DNA from: Streptococcus oralis
GTDB taxonomy: Bacteria; Bacillota; Bacilli; Lactobacillales; Streptococcaceae
NCBI RefSeq assembly: GCF_001983955.1
Contig: NZ_CP019562.1
Span: 1 to 64,000, forward strand
Direction of reading: 5' to 3'
Length of the DNA: 64,000 bases
Part shown: piece by piece, positions 58,830-64,000 of the stretch
How the letters are laid out: every line of letters begins with the position of its first letter
How positions within the stretch are numbered: the stretch's first letter is position 1
Translations under genes and position numbers: made by a program
Notes under the pieces: generated by a model
What the model was told of the DNA's origin: nothing
Databases searched by the model: none
Seen by the model: the letters and a program-made list of their open reading frames with translations, nothing else

Positions 58830-58890
58830 AAAAGGGCCTCACAAAGTGAAGCCCTTTTGGTGTGATGCTAAGCGCATCTATTCATCGATT
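58830..58890 (-). ncRNA. Short structured RNA upstream of abi (candidate RNA partner)
   Basis: A transcript starting near 58890 would first form GATGC-GCTTA-GCATC (58878-58864), then a strong terminator-like hairpin: AAAAGGGC-TCAC-TTT-GTGA-GCCCTTTT (58858-58830, one mismatch). It ends 22 nt before the abi ATG. Promoter, small structured RNA, terminator, then toxin-like gene is the layout of type III toxin-antitoxin modules; I also recall RNAs reported near AbiF genes, unverified. Confidence 0.65.
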
Positions 58891-58896
58891 ACGTTA

Positions 58897-58925
58897 ATTA
58901 TAAGGGCTTTTTTATATCTTGTCAA
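58897..58925 (-). promoter_or_regulatory. Perfect consensus promoter before the abi RNA
   Basis: TTGACA (58925-58920), exactly 17 bp, TATAAT (58902-58897) on the minus strand. Every base matches the sigma-70/SigA consensus, far stronger than needed for a rarely made toxin. Confidence 0.9.
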
Positions 58926-58994
58926 GTATTTTAGTTAAAAAATTTTTAAAATTTCCGATAGAATCCATTCCCCTTTTAGGGTTAGTAGTTTGGT

Positions 58995-59264
58995 TTATAT
59001 AATCTTCTCAAATACCATTGTAGCCTGGATACGGTCACCACCGCCTAGTCCTTTGCTTCCACCATTGGCGGTTGTGATTGTATGCAGGCGATAACCTTTT
59101 GAAGCTTGTTTATTGATAACATCTTCTAATTCTGTAAGGTTTCCTGATCCAGTACCGAAAAACTTTTCTTTTAAAGTTACCTGAAGGACAACATAGTGTA
59201 GTCCATTTACTCCAGATGCGGTAGAAAAACTACCTTCTTGTTTTACAGTATCAAAAAATCCCAT
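58995..59264 (-). CDS. DUF4177-domain protein
   Basis: An 89-residue protein resembling DUF4177, with the family's LTELEDVINKQASKGYRLHTI segment. Function unknown. It follows the repressor gene by 5 bp with its own AAGGAG, so it is co-transcribed and likely expressed in the integrated state. Confidence 0.75.
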   Translation of the reverse strand: MGFFDTVKQEGSFSTASGVNGLHYVVLQVTLKEKFFGTGSGNLTELEDVINKQASKGYRLHTITTANGGSKGLGGGDRIQATMVFEKII

Positions 59265-59269
59265 GGGGG

Positions 59270-59836
59270 TTACTCCTTTTCGTTGTCTCTCTCAGATAGT
59301 TTTTGAACTAAATCAAAAGCTATTTTTTTATCATAGTCATTTAAAGAAATATAGTTGATTAAAATATCTGCAAAATTCGTCCCCATTTCTATATCATTAA
59401 CTATTAACTTTTCGATAGTTAGCATGTAGCTTTGATTAAAATCAGCTAAACCTTTGCCAAAATTCTCGTATTTTTTTGGATTGTTTATATGTTCTTCAAC
59501 GTTTTCATATGCTGATTGAACCTTTTTTAGCAAATCATAATTTGGTTTAATGTTATTTAATTCATTCATATCAAGATTTTCGAAAAAATCTTGTAATTTA
59601 GTAGTCATCTCTTCAGGAGATATTTCATCATGGCCTAAAAGAGTTGCAACACTAACCCCAAAGTAATCTGCTAAACTCTCCCATACTTTATTGTTTCTTG
59701 GTTTTCGAGTTCCATTTTCATAATACATTAATTGACTATCAGAAACGGTAATATTGTATTTTTCTTTTAAAATTCTTCTAAGTTTATTCAAAGATAAATT
59801 TTCTTTTTCTCTAAATTCTTTGAGCTTTATTTCCAC
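59270..59836 (-). CDS. CI-like phage repressor (HTH_XRE)
   Basis: A 188-residue regulator. The N-terminal Xre helix-turn-helix (about 4-70; LSLNKLRRILKEKYN, SDSQLMYYENGTRKPRNNKVWESLADYFGVSV) is followed by a helical C-terminal part without a visible S24 autocleavage domain. It probably represses the divergent Cro-side promoter by binding the three palindromes in the 168-bp gap. Lack of a protease domain suggests induction by an antirepressor protein rather than by RecA. Confidence 0.88.
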   Translation of the reverse strand: MEIKLKEFREKENLSLNKLRRILKEKYNITVSDSQLMYYENGTRKPRNNKVWESLADYFGVSVATLLGHDEISPEEMTTKLQDFFENLDMNELNNIKPNYDLLKKVQSAYENVEEHINNPKKYENFGKGLADFNQSYMLTIEKLIVNDIEMGTNFADILINYISLNDYDKKIAFDLVQKLSERDNEKE

Positions 59837-59902
59837 AGCGTATAACCTACTTTAATTGTTTTAAGTTGATTATATCATAGCAAAGAATTTTTTTCTATAA
59901 AA

Positions 59903-59979
59903 ATTCTCAAAAAAAGAATAAAACCACTTGACACTCTCAAAAAAAGAGTATATACTTAAATTATTCTCAAAATGAGAAT
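59903..59979. promoter_or_regulatory. Three phased operators of the lysogeny switch
   Basis: Three 17-bp inverted repeats of the form ATTCT-N7-AGAAT start at 59903, 59933 and 59963, exactly 30 bp apart (three helical turns). The third extends to 7-bp arms; the middle has ACTCT/AGAGT. The rightward promoter TTGACA (59928-59933), 17 bp, TATACT (59951-59956) brackets the middle operator. A leftward TATAAT (59874-59869) serves the repressor. Confidence 0.85.
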
Positions 59980-60004
59980 AAAACATAGAAAGGAGAGAGA
60001 AAAA

Positions 60005-60193
60005 ATGATTATTACACAATCGCAAGCGAAAGCGTTACGAAGAAAAAAAGCCGATTTACAATTAAAAAATTATGAGTTAGCTTTTGAAATTGGAGTTTCA
60101 CCTAAAACAGTTCCTAAAATTCTGAAAGGTGATTATAAAGCTCCTAAAAGAATTTATGCTAGCGTAATGGAATGGCTTGCTAAAGATTACTAG
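60005..60193 (+). CDS. Cro-like small DNA-binding protein
   Basis: A 62-residue helix-turn-helix protein (ELAFEIGVSPKTVPKILKGD, about 25-45), first gene of the rightward arm. Start 60005 follows AAAGGAGAGAG; an upstream in-frame ATG at 59972 lies inside the third operator. By position it is the Cro counterpart to the repressor. Confidence 0.8.
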   Translation: MIITQSQAKALRRKKADLQLKNYELAFEIGVSPKTVPKILKGDYKAPKRIYASVMEWLAKDY

Positions 60194-60226
60194 AAAGGAG
60201 CATAAGACAGAATCAAGAATATTTCT

Positions 60227-60327
60227 GCTTGCTACCTATGGCAGTATCAAGGGTTTGTAGGGGTTCATTCTCTCCTAATTTTTCCCTACCTCAATGATTT
60301 ACCTTGGTACTGTTTTAGGTGGCAAGC
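60227..60327 (+). ncRNA. Large hairpin RNA between cro and rha
   Basis: GCTTGCTACCTA (60227-60238) pairs with TAGGTGGCAAGC (60316-60327), and CAGTATCAAGG (60242-60252) pairs with CCTTGGTACTG (60302-60312); two G-U pairs join the parts, giving about 25 pairs with one mismatch. An inner stem GTAGGG (60257-60262) / CCCTAC (60284-60289) caps it. The downstream arm is followed by the rha ribosome site. No protein-coding signal explains it. Confidence 0.6.
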
Positions 60328-60356
60328 ACTATCTACAAGAAGAAAGGAGCGAACCA

Positions 60357-60959
60357 ATGGAACTGGTTTATATGGACGGTAAGAAAGAACCGTATACGCT
60401 GAGCAGTATCGTTGCAGAGTGTACAGGATTGCAACATCATACAATAACCAAGACGATCCGCAAACATCAAGAAAGGTTTGAACGGTTCGGAAAGGTCGGA
60501 TTTAAAATCCAAGCTATGGAAAGTGGCCAGAATACCAAGGACTATATTTTGAATGAGCAACAAGCGACCTTGTTAGTTACATTTTTAAAAAATACCGAGC
60601 AAGTGGCCAACTTCAAAACAAACCTAGTCAAAGCATTCTTTGAGATGCGTGACGAACTTTCTAAACGCTACCTTCAAAGAGAACTGGAAAAGCCGAAGCG
60701 TAAAAGTTTAACTGAAGCTATTCAAACATGGGAGAAAGCCCCCAAGCATGCCTATAGTACACTTACAAACTTACTACTAAAGGGAGTGACAGGGAAGCAT
60801 AAAGCGCAACTCATGAAGGAGCGAGAAAGTAAGAACGGTATCGATGGCTTGACAAGTGTAGAACTGATAAGCTATCAGCGCTTGGAAGATATGGCAATAG
60901 CTATGATCAACTTGAATAGGGGGTATTCAGAAATTAAGGAATTAATTTTTAAAGCATAG
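60357..60959 (+). CDS. Rha-family phage regulatory protein
   Basis: A 200-residue Rha/antirepressor-like protein. The N-terminal Rha domain (about 1-105) has DSL-like recognition HHTITKTIRKHQERFERFGKVGF and FLKNTEQVANFKTNLVKAFFEMRDEL; a C-terminal helical part follows. Start 60357 has AAAGGAG before it. The longer frame from 60294 begins in the hairpin. Such proteins can influence lysogeny; target unknown. Confidence 0.88.
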   Translation: MELVYMDGKKEPYTLSSIVAECTGLQHHTITKTIRKHQERFERFGKVGFKIQAMESGQNTKDYILNEQQATLLVTFLKNTEQVANFKTNLVKAFFEMRDELSKRYLQRELEKPKRKSLTEAIQTWEKAPKHAYSTLTNLLLKGVTGKHKAQLMKERESKNGIDGLTSVELISYQRLEDMAIAMINLNRGYSEIKELIFKA

Positions 60960-60970
60960 GAGTATAGAAA

Positions 60971-61231
60971 ATGGAAAATGAATTTAAGACAGTTACAAAT
61001 GCCAAAGGGTTAGAAATTCCTAAGTATTCCAATGATTTTAAAAAGCTAGTTGAGAAAGACAGATCACTAGCCGAATATATTTGTATGAACTACGAGAACT
61101 TGGACAGTGAAGACCTGGGCGCATTTCTTGAAACAGTAGAACAGGGAATCAGTTGGATTCTAGATCTTATCGAAAGTAAAGACTTGCTTTATAAACCAAA
61201 GTCAGGTAGTAATCATGCAAAAAGAAAATAA
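60971..61231 (+). CDS. Hypothetical phage-element protein
   Basis: An 86-residue acidic helical protein, not recognised. It follows rha by 11 bp with AGGAG upstream, so it belongs to the early rightward transcript. No membrane segment or known motif. Confidence 0.7.
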   Translation: MENEFKTVTNAKGLEIPKYSNDFKKLVEKDRSLAEYICMNYENLDSEDLGAFLETVEQGISWILDLIESKDLLYKPKSGSNHAKRK

Positions 61232-61239
61232 AAAAATCA

Positions 61240-61269
61240 CTTGCTCAAATTTTAGACGAGGCGAGCAAG
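61240..61269 (+). repeat. Inverted repeat after the 86-residue ORF
   Basis: CTTGCTC (61240-61246) / GAGCAAG (61263-61269) with a 16-nt loop. It has no T-run, so it is a weak candidate for an RNA processing or pause structure. Confidence 0.45.
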
Positions 61270-61356
61270 CGACAAGATTAAGGATATAGAAATTTTTTCT
61301 ATGCTCTGATTATAGCAAAAAATATCTATTCTATCAAATACCTAAAAAAACCGAAG

Positions 61357-61385
61357 AGCAGGCAAGCAATTAGAAAAGGTTTTGA
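61357..61385 (+). repeat. 29-bp repeat, copy 2, on the rightward arm
   Basis: Exact copy of 57508-57536, beginning AGCAGGCAAGCAATTAG. Transcribed rightward, it would be perfectly complementary to the integrase mRNA leader. Confidence 0.9.
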
Positions 61386-61403
61386 AAATCAAGTGCTGAC
61401 AGG

Positions 61404-61586
61404 GTGATTCTAAGACCTTGTTTAGCTGAAAGATGGGTAATTACTCACGAAACACCGCTACAAGCGTTCGCCAACTTGGGGCAATCGCCCAGCGTTTGGA
61501 GTGGTGAAGCATACCATATAGAAAACAGGCAAGAAAAAGGACAAGGAAAGGCTAATGGAGAAAAATATGACTCTAGATCTAGATAA
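61404..61586 (+). CDS. Possible small ORF in the control region
   Basis: A 60-codon frame encoding a segment ETPLQAFANLGQSPSVWSG followed by a charged tail. Composition is protein-like, but it overlaps the next gene and the hairpin and has no evident ribosome site. It may be the remnant of a longer gene. Confidence 0.3.
   Translation: MILRPCLAERWVITHETPLQAFANLGQSPSVWSGEAYHIENRQEKGQGKANGEKYDSRSR
61453..61506 (+). ncRNA. Strong 54-nt hairpin following the 29-bp repeat
   Basis: CACCGCT-A-CAAGCG (61453-61466) pairs with CGTTTG-G-AGTGGTG (61493-61506): 13 pairs with two G-U and one mismatch. GGGC-AATC-GCCC (61479-61490) forms an inner hairpin. It could be a small RNA, an mRNA processing element or part of an origin. 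Confidence 0.5.
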
Positions 61587-61767
61587 CATGACACAATCAG
61601 AATTTGACAACCGAATTACTGAAATCAAGGATAGAAATCCGAACCTCTTTCAGTTCATCATTGACTTTTTAGATGATAAAGTAACTCCAGAAGAGGTGTA
61701 CGACTTTCTGAAGATGGAGCGAAGCTATCAAGTAAATTATATCAAGAATTACAAAGCGAGGGCATAG
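61555..61767 (+). CDS. Hypothetical small acidic protein
   Basis: A 70-residue acidic protein (or 66 from ATG 61567, which has GGAG 6 bp before it). It is not recognised. The sequence DNRITEIKDRNPNLFQFIIDFLDDKVTPEEVYDFL suggests a helical fold. Followed 1 bp later by the next gene. Confidence 0.7.
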   Translation: MEKNMTLDLDNMTQSEFDNRITEIKDRNPNLFQFIIDFLDDKVTPEEVYDFLKMERSYQVNYIKNYKARA

Positions 61768-61768
61768 C

Positions 61769-61978
61769 ATGAATGAACTAGAATTAAGCAATACGCAGTC
61801 TATTGTCTTTACTTTGCTACTGCTTGGCCTACTACTTTATCTAAACCGCCGAGACCGCAAAAAAAGCGCCCAAATCGAGCGAGAAAGTACACAGACGATA
61901 GAAACAACTAGCGAGGATTTAAGCCCTGATTATGGGCGATATATTCAGCTTGCAGCGGTTAAGCCATGGGGGTACTAA
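61769..61978 (+). CDS. Small membrane protein of the element
   Basis: A 69-residue protein with one transmembrane helix (about 9-26) and a charged cytoplasmic tail. Function unknown. The stop abuts the next start. Confidence 0.65.
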   Translation: MNELELSNTQSIVFTLLLLGLLLYLNRRDRKKSAQIERESTQTIETTSEDLSPDYGRYIQLAAVKPWGY

Positions 61979-61979
61979 T

Positions 61980-62252
61980 ATGTTTGAAAAAATGATTGAA
62001 GATTTAAAGTCTAAGATTTTGGAAGCAGTGGAACGGTATTTAAAAAGCCATGAGAAAGTACCTCAAAAAAGATTAGATTTGATCAGTAAGGTGGAACTAA
62101 AGGAAGAACTGGGCATAGGAGATAAAACCTTGATAAAATGGGAAGGTGCAGGACTACCGCAGTATATACCGCCTATTGAAGATACTAGAAAAGCGTATTA
62201 TAAAATCTCAGACGTTTTAAAGTTTTTGGGGGTAGATGATGGCAAAGACTAA
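61980..62252 (+). CDS. Helix-turn-helix protein (excisionase-like)
   Basis: A 90-residue protein. The second half (KVELKEELGIGDKTLIKWEGAGLP, then RKAYYKISDVLKFLG) looks like a winged helix of the MerR/excisionase group. ATG 61980 has GGGGGT before it; the longer frame from 61932 lies in the upstream gene. It may act as the DNA-bending excisionase for the integrase, but that is inferred from fold only. Confidence 0.7.
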   Translation: MFEKMIEDLKSKILEAVERYLKSHEKVPQKRLDLISKVELKEELGIGDKTLIKWEGAGLPQYIPPIEDTRKAYYKISDVLKFLGVDDGKD

Positions 62253-63096
62253 AATATATTTTTGGTTAAAAGTTGATAAGAAGTTTTTTGATAATCTTTT
62301 TATTAAACGACTTAAAAATATGCCTGGTGGCTACACTATGACAGTGATTTATATCCGTCTTATGTTGGAAAGTTTAGAAGATGATTGTATTTTGTACTAT
62401 GAGGGGTATTTTGATAATTTGGTACAGGAGCTAGCCTTAAAATTGGATGTGTCCGAGGATGATATAAATATGACAGTTGCATATTTTACAAAATGCGGAC
62501 TGATTCAGATAGACGATGATGGCCATGCTACATTATCGCAAGCAAAAGCCATGGTTGAGAGTGAAACAAACTGGGCGAAATATAAGCGAGACCAAAGAAA
62601 AAATAGTCAAGATATACCAAAATTGGAGAATGTCCAAAATAAAAAGACTATTTCCAACTCATGTCCAACAGATATAGAGATAGATAAAGAGTCAGATAAA
62701 GAGTTATATAAAGAATATATATTGTCAGGTAAACCTGACTTTACTTTCCCAAATTGGTTAACTCCGAGAATGATTGAGGAAATAACTAAAGGACATCCTG
62801 AGAAGTATTTAATAAGAATCCCTCTAGCTTATCTGAATCATACAGTTGGGAAAAATTATAAATATTTGGACAAAAACTTGAAGCCGATAATGGCACGATT
62901 CAAAGAAGGCTATACACTTGAAGATTTTAAACAGGTGATAGATATTAAAACGGCAGAATGGAAGGATAGTCCTGAGTTTTCTAAATATCTGAGACCAGAA
63001 ACACTTTTCGGAACTAAGTTTGACGGTTATTTGAATCAAAAGCCTAAAACCATAAAAGGGAAGTCCGAAGGCAACTTTCCAGATCTACCATTTTAG
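62239..63096 (+). CDS. Phage replisome organizer (DnaD-like N-terminus)
   Basis: A 285-residue protein. The N-terminus (about 1-120; AKTKIYFWLKVDKKFFDNLFIKRL and MTVAYFTKCGLIQIDDDG) matches phage replisome organizer proteins, which bind the phage origin. A linker and a variable C-terminus follow. Start 62239 has GGGGGT; 62236 is possible. It pairs with the helicase loader downstream, forming an initiation module. Confidence 0.85.
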   Translation: MAKTKIYFWLKVDKKFFDNLFIKRLKNMPGGYTMTVIYIRLMLESLEDDCILYYEGYFDNLVQELALKLDVSEDDINMTVAYFTKCGLIQIDDDGHATLSQAKAMVESETNWAKYKRDQRKNSQDIPKLENVQNKKTISNSCPTDIEIDKESDKELYKEYILSGKPDFTFPNWLTPRMIEEITKGHPEKYLIRIPLAYLNHTVGKNYKYLDKNLKPIMARFKEGYTLEDFKQVIDIKTAEWKDSPEFSKYLRPETLFGTKFDGYLNQKPKTIKGKSEGNFPDLPF

Positions 63097-63107
63097 GAGT
63101 TGCAAAG

Positions 63108-63953
63108 ATGAAGGAACAATTTAAAGAATTTAATAACAGAAAAATATCGGATAAAGTTTGCGATATTCACCAGGTAAATTATTGGGAAATTTCTGTACCA
63201 GTGTTAGGGAGTTCAGAAAGAAAAGTACAAGCATTTTGCCCGGAGTGTGTAAAGGGAGAGATTAAACAAAAAGAACAAGACCTATTACAGCAGTTCGAGG
63301 ACAGACAGGCTTACTTTAAAACTTATGATGTCTTAATGCGTGATAGTACGATCCCTAACGAGTTGAAAGGAGCAACGTTTGATAATTTCTTTGTTAAGAC
63401 GACAGAAGAGCGTCAGATGTTAGAGTTTGTAAAGGGGCAAGTCCAGAAGTACCTTGCAGGTATGACGGGAAATACTTTAATCAGTGGTAGCACAGGAATA
63501 GGAAAAAGTCATTTATCTCTTGCCTTGGCTAAAGAAATCAATGAGAGTTTTAGGGAGAAGCACGAGCCTAAGAGTGTCTTGTTTGTCAGCTTAACCGAGA
63601 TTATCAAGCAGATAAAAGAAGGCTGGGCTTATGGAAGAAATGCAAACTTAACAGAGTATGAGGCGGTTAAAAAGCTTGTTGATGTAGATTTTCTAATCAT
63701 CGATGACCTGGGGGCAAAAAATGGGACGGTAACACCTAAGAGTGACTGGGAACAGGATTTCTTGTTTGATATTATCAACAATCGAGAAACTACGATTTTC
63801 AACACGAACCTAGATAGTAGCGAACTGCGGACTGTTTACAATGCTAGAAATTCAAGTAGAATTTTGAAAGGTTTAGAAGGGAACACTTTCAAGGCTTTTA
63901 CGATCAAAGACAAGAGATACACTATAAACACAGTGAGGGGAGAATTTCAATGA
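63108..63953 (+). CDS. DnaC-like helicase loader ATPase
   Basis: A 281-residue AAA+ protein of the DnaC/IstB type. An N-terminal zinc-binding-like region (CDIHQVNYW ... CPEC, about 18-50) is followed by Walker A SGSTGIGKSHLSLAL (near 128), Walker B DFLIIDDLGAKNG (near 195) and sensor 1 TIFNTNLDSSEL. It should load the host replicative helicase at the element's origin. It overlaps the next gene by 4 bp. Confidence 0.9.
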   Translation: MKEQFKEFNNRKISDKVCDIHQVNYWEISVPVLGSSERKVQAFCPECVKGEIKQKEQDLLQQFEDRQAYFKTYDVLMRDSTIPNELKGATFDNFFVKTTEERQMLEFVKGQVQKYLAGMTGNTLISGSTGIGKSHLSLALAKEINESFREKHEPKSVLFVSLTEIIKQIKEGWAYGRNANLTEYEAVKKLVDVDFLIIDDLGAKNGTVTPKSDWEQDFLFDIINNRETTIFNTNLDSSELRTVYNARNSSRILKGLEGNTFKAFTIKDKRYTINTVRGEFQ

Positions 63954-64000
63954 ATGATGATAAAATGCGATTTGCAACAGAAAAAGGCTTTGTTGTCTAC
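63950..64000 (+). CDS. Partial ORF cut by the window edge
   Basis: An ATG at 63950 overlaps the loader stop (ATGA) and opens a frame of 17 codons, MNDDKMRFATEKGFVVY, running off the window. Too short to identify. Confidence 0.5.
   Translation, partial: MNDDKMRFATEKGFVVY

Larger units (their letters stand above)
61232..61554. other. Mostly non-coding control region on the rightward arm
   Basis: These 323 bp hold the CTTGCTC inverted repeat, the second copy of the 29-bp repeat (61357-61385), an 8-bp palindrome GTAATTAC (61436-61443) and a strong hairpin (61453-61506). Possible ORFs at 61404-61586 and 61433-61507 overlap the hairpin; neither has a clear ribosome site. Confidence 0.6.

Noticed and set aside
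60227..60327. Retron ncRNA
   Set aside because: The fold is a long hairpin, but no reverse transcriptase gene is present nearby.
61433..61507. 24-codon ORF MGNYSRNTATSVRQLG...
   Set aside because: No ribosome site, and it coincides with the hairpin; coding cannot be supported from one sequence.

Overview
The window is a chromosomal segment of a low-GC mitis-group Streptococcus, starting at the replication origin. The evidence is the gene order dnaA, oriC, parB, htrA, rlmH, tRNA-Arg, comCDE, tRNA-Glu, tRNA-Asn, the presence of cbpD and pcsB, and a comC gene whose predicted mature pheromone (DKRLPYFFKHLFSNRTK) I remember, unverified, from S. oralis strains. No database search was possible.

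Bases 1-7000 hold dnaA and parB facing left, the DnaA-box cluster between them, htrA with a CiaR-like site, rlmH, and the competence pheromone operon comCDE between tRNA genes. Bases 7000-18960 hold a TetR regulator and divergent YhgE/Pip membrane protein sharing two operator-like palindromes, a YfhO-type membrane protein, an ABC-F protein, trpS, guaB, recF and an S4-domain protein. Bases 19100-28200 form an envelope block: two M16 peptidase-like proteins, rodZ, pgsA, the ECF module ecfA1-ecfA2-ecfT, mreCD and the cell-division hydrolase pcsB with a WalR-like site. Bases 28370-43350 hold a FemX/MurM-like transferase, rpsB-tsf, cysK, late competence genes comFA-comFC, hpf, a thiolase, gdpP, rplI, the replicative helicase, a Veg-like protein and cbpD. 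Bases 43400-56111 hold two large repetitive LPxTG surface proteins flanking polA and a TPP-riboswitch-controlled thiamine-precursor uptake operon.

From about 56.2 kb to the right edge is an integrated phage-derived element (prophage or satellite; the right end is outside the window). A leftward arm carries integrase, an Abi_2/AbiF-type HEPN protein, a DUF4177 protein and a CI-like repressor. A rightward arm carries a Cro-like protein, a Rha-type regulator, several small ORFs, a replisome organizer and a DnaC-like helicase loader. Three operator palindromes at exact 30-bp spacing lie between the arms.

The most interesting signals are non-coding and lie in this element: (1) a consensus promoter (TTGACA, 17 bp, TATAAT) that drives a short two-hairpin RNA ending just before the abi gene, the layout of an RNA-controlled abortive-infection module; (2) a roughly 100-nt RNA between cro and rha that can fold into a nearly continuous 26-bp helix; (3) a perfect 29-bp repeat present in the integrase mRNA leader and again on the rightward arm, arranged so that the two transcripts would be perfectly complementary; (4) a second strong hairpin just after the latter copy. 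Elsewhere, two parS palindromes (in yfhO and ecfA1) pair with the local parB gene, and polA and comFA appear to have almost no 5' untranslated region.
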